From assembly GCA_905221605.1 (NCBI GenBank), contig CAJNDS010001136.1, forward strand, positions 499,939-563,938: a stretch of 64,000 nt of DNA. The letters run 5' to 3'. Each line of letters opens with the position of its first letter. The first letter of the stretch is position 1. This DNA is from Symbiodinium natans (taxonomy: Eukaryota; Sar; Dinophyceae; Suessiales; Symbiodiniaceae). Below, one piece after another: positions 47,601-52,483 of this stretch. The notes below the pieces were generated by a model. It saw nothing but the letters and a program-made list of their open reading frames with translations. It was not told where the DNA came from and ran no database searches. A program made the position numbers and the translations under genes.

Positions 47601-49253
47601 ATGCCTCGTCCTAGGCCCTTGATCCCACAAAGGCGTGAGAATCCTTCGACCCCTTCGAAGCCCTACTTGGAGGTTCATGGTACTTAGTAGCTGGTTATAA
47701 CTGTACTTGTAACTGTACTTACCATATTAGGGCACTTCAGGGGCTTATAACCCAGTTAAGCACAGGTATAATTGGATAAAAAGTGCGATGAACCTCCAAG
47801 GACAGCATTCCCAAACCAACCGAAGCCCTCTGGGTTAATCTGGGTGTGTAAAGGACCCCTTACAGGGTTTATGGGTTCACATACCTTTAATAGGAATTGT
47901 AGTAGTCAAAGGTACATGACCCCAATTTTTGGGCTCATTTTTCAGGGTTTGGGTCGAAGCGAACTGCCCCCCCAGATCCCGATGCACCGACCTCCCCGAG
48001 CTACGTAGCTTCTTCTTAGGGTTTAGGGTTTAGGGTTTAGGGTCTGTGACTTAATTAATGCCTCTTTCGCCAGGACGTTCCGATAGATCTGCTCGGCCCT
48101 CAGCATGTGGAAGAGACCCTTCTTTCGCGAAGCTTGCGTAAGTCACAGACCCTAAACCCTAGACCCCAAACCCTAAACCCTAAACCCTAAACCCCAAACA
48201 TCCCCAAACCCTAAACCCTAAACCCCCTGAAGCCCCTCAAGCCGAGGCTGCCCAAGAGGGGGTTTAGGGTTTAGGGTTTAGGGTTTAGGGTTTAGGGTTT
48301 AGGGTTTAGGTCCAGTATTTGATGCGTATGACCACGATTTGCTTGAGAGCCGAGCAAGAAAATGCAAAGCAGTCTTCCTTGTAAGGGTAGCATAGGGATG
48401 ATGATGATTGTTTTAATTATCATGATTATTATGATTGTGATTATGATAATGATTATGATTATGATTATGATTACTATGATTCTTCTTCTTCTTATAGTTA
48501 TCGTTATTCTTATTTGTGGTTTTTGCTCTTTTTTTTTGCGCGGGGGGGGGGGGGCCTTAAGCAAACAGTAGCAAAAAAGTTCAGGGCATTCCTCCCAGCA
48601 GCTTTGCGAGCTGGGAGGGCCCCTTCGGTCTTTTGCCGTGTGATCTCCAGGCCAGGTGGTTTCTGCAGGCTGAGGGTTCAGGGTTTAGGGTTTAGGGTTT
48701 AGGGTGTAGGGTTTAGGGCGGCTCCTGCACATGAAACCCGACTTGCAGGGGGAAAGCGGGGGCTCCAGGGTCTCAGAACGGCTTCGAGCATCATCTTCTT
48801 GGCTGCGTGCCTGTGCCGAGGTCTCAAGTCCTCTTTGCCTGGCACCTGGTCTTTTCCGGGTGTTTAGGGTTAAGGGTTGAGGTTTAGGGTTTAGGGTGTC
48901 GGGTTTCGGGTTTAGGGTTTAGGGTTTCGAGCTTAGGCTTAGGGTTTAGGGTTTAGGGGTGTGCGGCGGGTGTATTGTCTCCCCCCCCCTCCACGCGGCG
49001 TGATGCAGAAAGCGCTAACTCTAGGTAGGACCTTGGGACATCTCATATTTGCATTTCTTGGGGTCATATTCATGTTCTGATGAAGTTTAAAGGGGCAAAC
49101 TTAGGTAGCTACAGATTTCCTGGGTCGTTTCCCCAAATTGGGCTTAAGAGGACCACATAAAGAAACATGTTTCAGAGGGCTCTCGTTTTGCGACAGGTCT
49201 GCACAGCCAACGCGCTGGACACCATTCCAGTTCCCCTGCTGGACCGGATGGAG
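20612..49253 (+). CDS. Lon-type AAA+ protease, multi-exon, C-terminus not found
   Basis: ATP-dependent Lon protease, probably of the organellar (mitochondrial or plastid) quality-control class. Exons: 20612-20674, 21867-21911, 22455-22482, 24778-24807, 25492-25540, 26146-26177, 26445-26490, 26902-26940, 27737-27778, 28500-28565, 39322-39366, 39690-39731, 40238-40295, 40586-40598, 41074-41126, 41420-41456, 41982-42015, 43222-43239, 47373-47411, 48074-48090, 48821-48836, 49197-49253. From 24778 on every junction is in phase and the joined product keeps the family's spacing without gaps. Landmarks are [41 protein letters not shown] (Walker A, split by an intron), [29 protein letters not shown] (Walker B), [13 protein letters not shown] and [10 protein letters not shown]. 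About four residues are missing between 22482 and 24778, probably a micro-exon. No exon for the AAA+ lid or the Ser-Lys protease domain was found between 49254 and the next gene. The exon at 20612 may be preceded by 15237-15299 and 17618-17656. Confidence 0.9.
21255..21515. repeat. Degenerate GAGGGTTTAGAGGGTT repeat
   Basis: Heptamer-derived variant repeats (GGTTGAGGGTTTAGAGGG) in the first Lon intron. Confidence 0.85.
21867..21911 (+). CDS. Lon exon: linker
   Basis: Between CAACAG and a GC donor; reads [15 protein letters not shown], equivalent to the VEEKI...KYLL region of Lon. Phase 0 at both ends. Confidence 0.75.
22297..22400. mobile_element. Family G short repeat in a Lon intron
   Basis: AGTGTAGGCCCTTAATTCCC to TTCCTGGGTTGCTCGTGGGT, the best-kept relative of 5495-5595. 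Confidence 0.5.
22455..22482 (+). CDS. Lon exon: QLKxIKKE region
   Basis: Between CTAAG and a GC donor; reads AQMKSIMKD, which keeps family spacing with the previous exon. It ends in phase 1; the following short exon was not found, so the 3' edge is tentative. Confidence 0.65.
24598..24750. repeat. CATAAGGCCT / CTTATAAGCC repeat
   Basis: Tandem palindrome-like decamers CCTCATAAGG and CCCTTATAAG in a Lon intron. Confidence 0.8.
24778..24807 (+). CDS. Lon exon: EKDDKEAL region
   Basis: Between CTCAAG and a GC donor; reads RDEKEALVV and ends CA, which joins the G of the next exon to give Gln. Confidence 0.75.
25070..25258. repeat. CCCCTAAA octamer array
   Basis: More than 20 copies of an 8-bp variant of the telomere-type unit, with CCCCTAAG interspersed. 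Confidence 0.9.
25492..25540 (+). CDS. Lon exon: linker, VPEEV
   Basis: Between TTGAG and AAG|GC; reads [16 protein letters not shown]. Phases 2 and 0 match both neighbours. Confidence 0.85.
26146..26177 (+). CDS. Lon exon: [10 protein letters not shown]
   Basis: Between GATAG and a GC donor; 32 nt. It ends CA and joins the G of the next exon. Confidence 0.85.
26445..26490 (+). CDS. Lon exon: SSSEFNV
   Basis: Reads [15 protein letters not shown], a strongly conserved Lon stretch. Acceptor GCGAG; the donor is GA (GAGCTTTAGGG), immediately followed by heptamer repeats. Confidence 0.9.
26586..26675. mobile_element. Family B element, left end lost
   Basis: TACCCTTTACCC to TTACTGGGCTGCCAGG in a Lon intron; its left terminus is replaced by TTTAGGG repeats. 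Confidence 0.6.
26902..26940 (+). CDS. Lon exon: WLTCLPWGK
   Basis: Reads [13 protein letters not shown], the Lon signature before the AAA+ module. Acceptor GAGCAG, donor GA; phase 0. Confidence 0.92.
27446..27545. mobile_element. Family A element in a Lon intron
   Basis: AGATGTTCCCCCTTATACTA at the left and GGACTGTTAGTACAAGAGGG at the right; near-perfect inverted ends of about 35 bp, about 100 bp in total. Confidence 0.8.
27737..27778 (+). CDS. Lon exon: ENxDxxRAxxILEE
   Basis: Reads [14 protein letters not shown]. Acceptor TGCAG, donor GA (GATGGCC); phase 0. Confidence 0.9.
28099..28230. mobile_element. Family C element, left end truncated
   Basis: CCCCCTCACTATACTAACTA to GGTCCCTCCTTGTA in a Lon intron. 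It is preceded by a truncated family B left end at 28036-28070. Confidence 0.65.
28500..28565 (+). CDS. Lon exon: [14 protein letters not shown]
   Basis: 22 codons, [18 protein letters not shown] and four more. The GC donor at 28566 opens the 10,756-bp intron that holds the retrotransposon. The joined product has exactly the usual number of residues between IAV and QGKI. Confidence 0.93.
28678..28915 (+). repeat. 5' LTR of the copia element
   Basis: A 238-bp direct repeat of 38385-38615. It starts TGCGGAGCTGCAG and ends CCCCCCGTA. Compared with the 3' copy it has one extra GTCAATGA and lacks one T in a TTGTTT run. It holds the palindrome ATGGCTCAAGCCAT at 28759-28772. I saw no TATA box. Confidence 0.92.
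28916..28927 (+). promoter_or_regulatory. Primer-binding site, internal tRNA-iMet type
   Basis: GGTTATGAGCCC directly follows the 5' LTR. Its reverse complement, GGGCTCATAACC, is the anticodon stem-loop of eukaryotic initiator tRNA-Met rather than its CCA end. Drosophila copia uses a cleaved 5' half of this tRNA as primer through the same region, so a half-tRNA primer is the likely mechanism here. Confidence 0.75.
28978..38199 (+). CDS. Giant copia gag-pol polyprotein with methyltransferase-like and dioxygenase-like domains
   Basis: A 3,073-codon frame; the ATG at 28978 sits in a GCCATGG context, and upstream in-frame codons add only four residues from a TTG. Numbered from this ATG: gag with a CCCH finger near 704-724 and a CCHC knuckle at 734-747; a degenerate protease motif DTAAT at 863 and a canonical DSGAS at 1024; a methyltransferase-like domain (LFSG 1224-1227, GGPPC with Cys1278, MESP with Glu1354); integrase (His1518, His1523, Cys1530, Cys1533, then Asp1557, Asp1707, Glu1743, a DD35E spacing); a 2OG-Fe(II) oxygenase-like domain (His2106, Asp2108, His2174, Arg2183); a charged coiled coil; reverse transcriptase (Asp2464, YVDD 2574-2577); RNase H (Asp2763, Glu2803, Asp2841, Asp2890); a hydrophobic helix near 2981-2999; and a Cys/His cluster to the end. 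Ordinary copia polyproteins are about 1,300-1,500 residues. No frameshift or stop is visible, so the element may be active. Confidence 0.93.
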   Translation: MDMMRRRSEPGLSPTANEAEGNRGDGGEDRQQMVQALTDGREVAMIQPTPQVENEVVPVQAANPFWSEQAQEEMRLRQSRPASLPASGGDRSGEGTRRPPSLQDLVGQEPAPVERPSSGLMGQMERGTIGGVQADEELIPDVSGEEQTEDMAVVKRALKELLVQTKELGNRLHRVEEKSYTSAASGSASRARSSGVVDANTAYPLGMTPEKQYLPGQVFYTDGMGGFWTVLPDGTWLPIEGYDLPKGCDLQSLPGSRKGDVQVEDEKEVPMMHVAEGKKPSRLPPLNYPTGGPASGGYASGPPGLTHVPITSVPSGVDGSAAPVGNQPGFVSARETATQENSAGSGGYTMVDDVPYRWKMVAGKLELEKVPLTAVTPGIGHGLPQGPGGRVSLPPGAVVPRGMPITGDSSGTERPEALGKHVMSLPTLADYTPSNPTALGDWIAMIEPMLSSLTDTGRVWWQCVYSKAYQAYAKWLSVSPLERLGIKAELEGLKVVQTVHVLLEQRAVSLLLQAIPERLKSEIVSTRMLGSVMIFYKLLTVYQPGGANERSTMLNFLVQPSPATSISEAIKGVRQWAQWRSRLRELRAAEPDATLLIKGLDGLSSALLAKHPTVHFRVASFREKLGVDYSPTSETATKLAEMLQAEFELLLHSAGEQEVKQESDAKKRARLNKAQKGTGDETEEGDKGKGKGKRYSGDGERPFCWIYGKTDAGCKFGSRCKFRHDKDSLERGRCFECGAVGHLQPQCPYKDGASSNVDSNPERSRSKGNSPKGGKGGKGAKWGNAKKAEVAEGGDETANAGLDKGSASPSSPSTPNQVLAEALEVLKSMKLSSAQSASSGDPSVRMLCGSGLFQQEGRVALVDTAATHLVRTLFPWECLPDTTVMVQSALGGVTMRITEKGTLIREDNGPLIIPLWLILEFGANLTVINGMCHVSAKSSLDQLLWFEHGCLVMDYKTAEKMVLHAERQRASWSHSQWRNGRADCGVGSSDATLLPKQGEGRGVCVLHVARVSDTNECSGMGMLDSGASHPLRSLRPGEQLPQQKVLVSLAVGSREMCITPGGTLVTPEMVDPLVPIGKASALVGLRVQWRGGKCTASHPVLGELRVRDLNGCPCLEKEVALQIIDEMDWCSPKQALKVARMVQGCPNTDNEVAVKTSLQSAARTASANEEEFVQACWRFLRWYYGDIPENMLMELLPRGDIAALPFNRHKRRRLARAKRVVVHLFSGKQKWHFPSRDVEVLELDLTKGGDLHNSSVWKYLLHLAAEGKVVAVVGGPPCRTVSRLRGEDGGPPVLRRRCGPERLGVKSLPWPHQELAQKDGVLLLKMLFLYDVAVHSRCGTAEVINGSSVFFGMESPGDPELIGKDFSQNGKTVLSAEDLVDGSQEGLSSPTFWSWPEVKSFCERYGMYAAHFDQGALGHALVKPTTFLGSDMELWESLEQVRVVVPWSATFASTLEERIGQSSIWARWAFGLVKRIRHRLAQWLHESDAEREAMVLKKEEREGTLRRLTAEERAFRDHCLRGHIPFRRDCQICVSAAGKERRHLRRKHGDAYTLSLDLAGPYKCSKDAHQQKPRHAVIGVYQFPMLDPNVGRPPEKEEDADEVEDQVADDGTGVGEWLGDAVANFEEEGSAPVEPAPVLEAEVLKIQASEKSWKELKDHLTQPVRMINFVMVEPIVDKQQTTVLSAVQRMMVRLQRHGYPVLRIHSDRAGEFVNARFRSFCETRLIYRTTGDPGVPQTNGRAEACVGLFKRGVRSLLKEARLGPAYWALAARHWSMLRWQKAERELGLNPKALLPFGAQIQVKRRPWELLGPDGTKKGRQWVDRTQPALLLGPCDDLPGGYWVEAQGTAKDPDELVLFPCTTIFSNIKEPPELELEGVVEEQEPSPPEHRLKGKKPALRFADEEGPPLPPPRDPPVRHRLNEKSPASSLRGHVGSLRLLRKRGESPPLEIFEDDMQGLGELEENADVEDNVPGDEYWPTCCSPHENAYLVCKSETAGDGTQLEKEEQKAKSMYERSMYDYVDCEELLEGIVYPKRVNRRGGINNWCTSTRALVLGHYTHGGVCGITKETYRRPWLCRYLASFVRHHNPEDKFSALQISCNAPVSLHRDSHNEKHCCNYVCGFGDYKDGQLWVEDEKVLEEGAEVVEQSYGKKVLPGKLVDIHWNFMSFFPRKLHGPMPWKGNRVSLTGYTPVFMERLSYKDRCYLLQCKFPLPEPQAEEGEKRKWLKMTLKETSLDDLAEEVDYAVFEAHQWALEEHLSIRRLIAEQECCILDEFHGSANESNEEKGSETREWLVKAKRAEEQLSKFLVKAAQVQQMVQENTALEAAEEVEFLQTKTIPTQEAMQELEKWRESLSDEVTSLVKELEVVEPTTQEKLDKLAEEPNAPVIEYVPSLVVFTRKQGTGRRRARICACGNFISSTAATEYEGPRSLSRHSLYAPGLDSTTFRCQVRHAAYMVWIIAGLDISKAFLTAPMNRAQREGRLVVVQPPRAAVKLGLCTKEERWIVRKALYGLAESPAAWVEWRDQRLQGMSWVSKDGQAMSFQRSNADPSLFLIMAQEKPEGASKLVGTMGLYVDDFLMAGTMTVLREALEQIRKEWKTSEPEFCGPGCGDGFLKFLGVQIWYRNGSFFLNQEDFVRDLLNRRGYQIYETGKGSNLPMVKETPGEEEEVDIPSLRAAQGAVGEFLWVAIKTRPDLAFCTSQLSLWTSRRPRFVVKKAEEVFRYLAATPTLGLTFGAIATCEKERNEVLRYGRGVKVVESYADASFAAGENEKSHSGAVVVWGDCPVMWATQRQSTVALSTAEAELHASIEGATMIQSCTPIIAALVGTGEESLQKVLYTDSVSTCSIIQYPAGSWRTRHLRIRAAGVRSLVDRGYMVIAHLRGEYMIADLLTKLMSGQVYAKQKALWGLRLLVQGTDLKRASLAMAVMMVAASLQGMATGGEEVSTAGFFCSEEGVCKVANTSTVMVLAQGIEMVINNSDLVAYLVAAIILWELAWCLFRQLYKRLWVKKVVVIPASATLYTTVGGNCMHASSDCDVLRYSQPRAKTLCKHCLKDGWVVNAEFLGEERAAGT
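38372..38384 (+). promoter_or_regulatory. Polypurine tract
   Basis: AGGACAGGGGGAG lies directly before the TG that starts the 3' LTR. This is where the plus-strand primer of an LTR element is expected. The segment 38200-38384 between the stop codon and the 3' LTR is otherwise an unremarkable 3' untranslated region. Confidence 0.75.
38385..38615 (+). repeat. 3' LTR of the copia element
   Basis: A 231-bp copy of 28678-28915, identical apart from two indels. TAGGG and a TTTAGGG array follow at once. The palindrome ATGGCTCAAGCCAT is at 38458-38471. Confidence 0.92.
38820..39260. repeat. AT-rich microsatellites after the retrotransposon
   Basis: TA runs near 38825-38845, 38960-38985, 39008-39020 and 39222-39242 with ACATGTGTAC repeats between, at the 3' side of the Lon intron that holds the element. 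Confidence 0.85.
39322..39366 (+). CDS. Lon exon: first half of Walker A
   Basis: Reads [15 protein letters not shown]. Acceptor GCGCAG, donor GC. The intron interrupts the nucleotide-binding P-loop between GPPG and VGKT. Confidence 0.93.
39690..39731 (+). CDS. Lon exon: second half of Walker A
   Basis: Reads [14 protein letters not shown], including the catalytic P-loop Lys-Thr. Acceptor GTGCAG, donor GC. Confidence 0.93.
40238..40295 (+). CDS. Lon exon: FRFSVGG
   Basis: Reads [19 protein letters not shown] plus one base. Acceptor CTGAG, donor GC; ends in phase 1. Confidence 0.92.
40586..40598 (+). CDS. Lon 13-nt micro-exon: GHRRT
   Basis: GTCATCGGCGGAC between TGCAG and a GC donor. It completes Gly and supplies His-Arg-Arg plus two bases of Thr, exactly the residues missing between EIR and YVGAMPGK. 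Confidence 0.88.
41074..41126 (+). CDS. Lon exon: YVGAMPGK
   Basis: Starts after CCCCAG with A, the one firm acceptor not followed by G. Reads [17 protein letters not shown] plus one base; donor GC. Confidence 0.92.
41420..41456 (+). CDS. Lon exon: Walker B
   Basis: Reads [11 protein letters not shown] and the start of Lys, with the Walker B Asp-Glu. Acceptor CCAAG, donor GT. Confidence 0.93.
41982..42015 (+). CDS. Lon exon: GDPSA
   Basis: Reads [11 protein letters not shown], matching IGRGYQGDPSS. Acceptor GCACAG, donor GC. Confidence 0.9.
42520..42735. repeat. Minisatellite, ACTGGGCAAGGTCATTTTT unit
   Basis: About ten imperfect copies of a 19-22 bp unit differing in T-run length, in the Lon intron 42016-43221. 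Confidence 0.9.
42842..42933. repeat. CCCTAAA array in a Lon intron
   Basis: About 13 heptamers; pairs in principle with the TTTAGGG array at 43043. Confidence 0.95.
43043..43168. repeat. TTTAGGG array in a Lon intron
   Basis: 18 perfect heptamers, 53 bp before the 18-nt micro-exon at 43222. Confidence 0.95.
43222..43239 (+). CDS. Lon 18-nt micro-exon: ALLEVL
   Basis: Six codons between CCCAAG and a GC donor. It supplies exactly the residues between GDPSA and DPEQN. Confidence 0.85.
43392..43488. mobile_element. Family H element in the Lon intron before the three-ORF cassette
   Basis: ACATGGGGGGTTTACCG to CGGAAACCCC, with a TTGGGGCCTTTACTAGAAGG core like 12744-12857. Confidence 0.65.
43840..44790 (+). 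CDS. Unrecognised ORF 1 of an intronic three-ORF cassette
   Basis: 316 codons beginning [18 protein letters not shown] and ending in an acidic tail rich in Glu and Asp. I recognise no domain, signal peptide or transmembrane segment. The frame is free of the heptamer repeats that fill the surrounding Lon intron 43240-47372. It ends in a TAG at 44788-44790, and the next ORF continues in the same frame nine bases later, so readthrough or one mutated stop is possible. TTGCCTCAAG directly precedes the ATG, one base off the 3' end of the dinoflagellate spliced leader; this is weak. It could be part of an integrated virus or an unknown transposon, or a retroposed host gene. Confidence 0.7.
   Translation: MAVASASTSSASNEVASIIKAKLIARQNAVQRDLALRNLGKQAIGSWEFLFVGHDLLTEMRHISGSHITLMALESNTETGICEFQETLLRNPAIRADSDTLSMASKGYNTYVPFPVGSSVAIVRAFDSKSGKKLDGAALDVAYKRENATKKHQTGIVSNPYLLPGCVLRAATDLLESLSNHPDYDFGALALTPSCYRTLAGVDATALTMMAPFYRGVLINQVSSPPTVWLLLKGHVQPVSRVELVTTPSQLMANKQLAKAPHTRAAIALLMQMLGVEGANLFRNVASPDHLELASDEEELEFDMVVDGGAPISEEL
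44800..45978 (+). CDS. Unrecognised ORF 2 of the cassette
   Basis: 392 codons from the ATG at 44800, in the same frame as ORF 1 and separated from it by one TAG plus nine bases. The middle (about residues 160-230) is Lys/Glu-rich and looks like a coiled coil; the Lys-rich C-terminus includes a [16 protein letters not shown] stretch. No enzyme motif is recognised. It overlaps the open frame of ORF 3 by up to 119 bp. Confidence 0.68.
   Translation: MDKLKEAADSVGAAGILAFYSGRPQEGPGGFTAVCQFYSGEAAYQTGKLFCYRSSSSEGKAQLKSMTEAGPDEARKMAHRLCHDMSLEPHKHGHVWPNGCTNRASFMFEVVSARVRAYPEYFASRNGPGAIFYIEHNEVNARDDYFSDGGKLEGANILGMLYSAILNEGAKFKRDRADFEQKEKEVKDQGTQLASLVKPAVLEVTKQVRELTGKKAIEKKRAEVMTEHARTPAPTTAVAAPEPDEYVFQEVMAKGARMTGITLPEGYTMTRAKAIAQSKFGAAYSVICLIIGMKEEDVRKQMPSIIPHLKTLGLAGDEGLGKPEDDPAQKLSMSHASSNDATKAEIKKKLMEQREAKKLGKIAKAAYQPTIWFIRKHCYRFAEPGIRLPTIA
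45860..46885 (+). CDS. Unrecognised ORF 3 of the cassette
   Basis: 341 codons if started at the first ATG, in the +1 frame relative to ORF 2. The first 60 residues are Arg/Ser/Pro-rich and overlap ORF 2, so the ATG at 46043, 64 bp after the ORF 2 stop, is a plausible true start. The rest is Ala-rich with no recognised motif. About 100 bp after the stop the unique sequence ends at an A7 run (about 47022) and CCCTAAA repeats. Confidence 0.62.
   Translation: MRRRSWARLPRQPTSPPSGSSESTATGSQSLASGCPPSLESLYRPTSSGSLGSLGVQYRAGMSLGLPSEIKRQDDRFSMPPGSSYPSKPLLAPVSEKADYQVSEAPPSVDSSVAVPQSAILLAKRMGFSKSALSHFGESDSGRNLVKPFEIAISAALGWRTGRLMPFSAAIQHDAFGELFGVLICGSGENRARLLMGEGMCPAAQASFDVPLLTDGANLTAQVLLCPGDNEVYATILSFPKGTSASAKTVFTVGMAESQASIAIGKASDQDAQTTIAMLAGIEELQTQVIEWLTEATDLDMQEIIEEAQDLGKALTKATRLSTSSTDSATPEPMGGSTDGF
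47373..47411 (+). CDS. Lon exon: [13 protein letters not shown]
   Basis: 13 codons, phase 0. Acceptor GCCAAG, donor GC. The 4.1-kb intron before it holds the three-ORF cassette. Confidence 0.92.
47664..47800. mobile_element. Family D element in a Lon intron
   Basis: TACTTGGAGGTTCATGGTAC to GATGAACCTCCAAG; the right TA is not kept. Confidence 0.75.
48074..48090 (+). CDS. Lon 17-nt micro-exon: DVPIDL
   Basis: GACGTTCCGATAGATCT between GCCAG and a GC donor. It ends CT and joins G of the next exon. Confidence 0.88.
48396..48490. repeat. ATGATTATGATT microsatellite
   Basis: GATGATGATTG then repeated ATTATGATT units inside what looks like a family K element. Confidence 0.85.
48821..48836 (+). 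CDS. Lon 16-nt micro-exon: SQVLF
   Basis: GTCTCAAGTCCTCTTT between CCGAG and a GC donor, completing DVPIDLSQVLFVCTAN. Confidence 0.86.
49197..49253 (+). CDS. Lon exon: sensor-1 region, last one recognised
   Basis: Reads [19 protein letters not shown], the end of the AAA+ core. Acceptor GACAG, donor GC. I could not find the exons that should follow. Confidence 0.93.
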
Positions 49254-50042
49254 GCAGGGTTGCACATGCGCACGTGGGCAGTTCTCGAATTTAGGGTTTA
49301 GGGTTTGTGGTCCTCCGTTTGAGGGTGCCGTAGTATAGGACCCCAAACAGGGCCCAACTGTAGATTTCTCCCAAGCACCTGGGGGGCCAAATGAACCTCA
49401 TAACATGGGGATCAGATATACTCTATTATACTGGAGCCCCTAGTTAGGGTATATGGACCATACAATCCTTTTAGGGCCCAAGTAGTAGAGGTTTGGGACA
49501 CGAGGGTGCAGGCTTGCCGAACCTCAACCTTATTGGCTTCCATTCTTTCGGAGACCACACCCATGTCATCATCGTGGTGACCAGTGTGCCTATTCATTTA
49601 TGTTCTGAGCGGCTCAGCCTGTGAACCTGCGTGCTGTCTGCTACCTCAAAGGAAACATGAAACAAGAATTGCCAGTTCTTGCAAAGTCCCAAGCGTTTCC
49701 CTACGTCGCCGATTCTGTCCGGCACCCTCAAGTCCTCAAGCCTTGGCCCCGTCTCTAAACCCCGAAGCCCAAAAACTGCCACTATCCCCAGAAACCTACA
49801 TCAAGCCCGAGACCCGAGCCGTTAACCCCCTATAAGCCCTCAAAGTCCCAATATCCTACCCTAAACCCCAAACCCCAAACCCACAGAAAGCCCAAATCCC
49901 GCACCCCTAAATCCTCTCGGCCCTTTGGCCATGCTTGAACGCCTCCGGGAATTCCGGTCTGAGTTTCCTGAGATTGCCACTGCGGAGCGTGCGCCGCTTG
50001 TCTTCACCCGAATTTGGGGTTTAGGGTTTAGCTTTTATGGCG

Positions 50043-50145
50043 CTTAGTAGCTGAGTGAGTACACTGTACACCTTTTTGGGATACGATAATCTCTACAAAA
50101 CTAAAAGTGTACACTTTTCTGGGGCTTATGAACTCAGCAACTAAG
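50043..50145. mobile_element. Family F short inverted-repeat element
   Basis: CTTAGTAGCTGAGTGAGTAC to GAACTCAGCAACTAAG; about 90% like 51527-51640. Confidence 0.7.
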
Positions 50146-51319
50146 ATGGGTAGAGAGAGAGGGTTTAGGGTTTATGGTCTAGGTTAGTGTAGCTAGGATC
50201 TGTGGCAGGGTTCATTGGCTGAGGGTTTAGAGCTTATGTTCGTCTTTTGTTGATGTCCCAAAGTTCTTGTGGCTGTAGCTTGCTGCCGGTCAACTGAACC
50301 CTCAATGACGTTGAAGAATGTAAGGTTTAGCAGCTTAATAGGGATCAAGTCCTGCACTTTGAAATGGGCACGGATGGCTTCATCAAGTGTGCCATTCGTG
50401 TGCCGAACTTAGAACTTGCGTTTTGCATACTTCCTTCGGACTGTTCCCGGACCTTTGTTTAGGGTTTAGGGTTTAGGGTTTCGGGTTGTTCGTCCCCCAG
50501 CCCAGTTGCGAAAGGGTTTAGGGTTTAGGGTTGTAGGGACTTTCAACTTTCAATATGCACCAAGGCATTCTAGCTCCGCCCTTGGCCCATGCATGGCAGC
50601 AAGCTGGACCCTAACGCCCAACCCTAGACCCTCAACCCCCACACGGAGCTTGCCTATAGTCAGGGTTAGGGTTTAGGGTTTAGGGTTTAGGGTTTCGGGT
50701 TTCGGGTTTCGGGTTTCGGGCTAGGGTGGCAAAACAAAAAAACCTATCAGCCCTGAACCCCTGTACCCTACATTCCCTAAACACTCCGCTTCCCCCCAAC
50801 ATGAAACCCCACCGTACCCCCCCCCCCCCCTAATATTACATACCCCCCCCCCCCCCCCCCCATATACTACAATATATCGATTTAATATTCGGGGTAAGGG
50901 GGGTTTAATATCAGAGGAGGTAATAACGTGAACAGGCTCTCAAGGCCGCTTTAACTAGGTTTAGGGTTTGGGGTTTGTGCGGGTGCTGAGTGGACTTGAT
51001 CACGCTTGCCGATTTGGGTTCTTGGCTTTGGGCCTCTGGGTGGGGTTTGGGGTTTTTGGTTTAGGGTTTAGGGTTTAGACTGAGCCACCAAAAAAAGCCC
51101 GCATGACGAACAAGGCAGCGCGTCAGCGTCATCTGCCCCACCACTGATGAACGGGTCTTGTTCCACCCACAGCTGCTCCTCTTCTGAATTATTGGGTTTT
51201 GGAGTACTATACTTTGATACTTTTTTGGTTCTGGGTTCCTACTCTAGCTACTTATACCTAAAGAGTATATTTTGTCCAGGGTCCACTCTAACGTAGGGAA
51301 ATGTAGGGTTCTGAAGGGT

Positions 51320-51525
51320 TCCCCATCCTCTAGGGTCCTTAAGGGAGGGGGGGGTGTAGGGTTTAGGGTTTAGGGTTTAGGGTTTAGGGTTTACGGTTTA
51401 GGGTTTAGGGTTTAGGGATCAAGGGGGGTATGTAACGCAAGGCTCCCTAGCATTCCCCACTACTCCCTAAGGCTCGCTGGGTACCTACCCCCCATGAATC
51501 CCCCTCCCTTAAGAAGAACCCTGGA
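51320..51525. mobile_element. Family E element with an internal heptamer array
   Basis: GGTCCTTAAGGGAGGGGGG, then TTTAGGG repeats at 51358-51417, then GGGGGTATGTAACGCAAGG and the end CCTCCCTTAAGAAGAACCCT. Confidence 0.5.
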
Positions 51526-51526
51526 A

Positions 51527-51640
51527 CTTACTAGCTGAGTGAGTACACTTTACACACTTTTTGGGATACTATAACGTATAACCCCCCTATAGAACTGAAA
51601 GTGTACACTTTTGGGGGGCTTATGAACTCAGCAAATAAGA
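51527..51640. mobile_element. Family F element
   Basis: ACTTACTAGCTGAGTGAGTA to ATGAACTCAGCAAATAAG, directly after a family E element. Confidence 0.7.
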
Positions 51641-52373
51641 TAACTGAAGCGCTTGCTGGGTCATGGGGCCCGCGCATCCAGAAAGTCTTAAGGTTTAGGG
51701 TTTAGGGTTTAGGGTTTAGGGTGCAGGGTTTAGGGTTTAGGGTTTAGGGTTTAGGGTTTAGGGCTTAAAACAAGGTTTGGGGCTTAGGGTTTAGGGTAGG
51801 TCGCACATTCACTGGCTAGCACAGTGGCAGAGGTCGGAGCCCCAAAATTCAGAAGCTGCCCCCATCCCCAGGTCCCTCAATGTGGCCGTTTTTTTTTTTT
51901 TTTTGGAAATGCTGTTGTAGGAAAGGTTTAGGGTTTAGGGTTTAGGGTTTAGGGTTTAGGGTTTAGGGTTTAGGGTTCAGAGTTTAGGGTTGATAGGGTC
52001 ACTGTTGTAAGCATCTGCGGGCTATAGGATCTCGAACACTTGACCACTCCAAACCCCTGCGTGCAAGGTTCATGATCAACCCGGTTCAGAGTCCCCACGG
52101 TGTTTACACAAGCCATTAGGTCCCACCTTGGGTTGATGCGGCTTTTGGGGGCTTCCGGGCCTTTGAGGGGTTTTGGGGGCTTTTTCGGGTTTTCGGGCTC
52201 TAAGAAACCCTCAACCCTGAACCCTAAATCCCTTGCCCTAAACCCGAAACCTAGGTACAGCTGCTTTGTGGCGCAGTCATGGGGGGACAAGGCCACGGAC
52301 ATTTAGGATGTGAGGAAGACCGAGACCCTGATTTTGGGATTAAGGTGCAGGGTTTGCAGGGTCAACAGGGTTT

Positions 52374-52483
52374 AACCCTAAACCCTAAACCCTAAACCCT
52401 AAACCCTAAACCCTAAACCCTAAACCCTAAACCCTAAACCCTAAACCCTAAACCCTAAACCCTAAACCCTAAACCCTAAACCC
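52374..52483. repeat. CCCTAAA array
   Basis: About 15 heptamers between the Lon and AMT genes. Confidence 0.95.

Noticed and set aside
48292-48571. Poly-Ile ORFs
   Set aside because: Translation of the ATGATT microsatellite.
52005-52100. tRNA-like segment with a GATCTCGAACAC stretch
   Set aside because: No cloverleaf can be drawn and no T-loop consensus is present.
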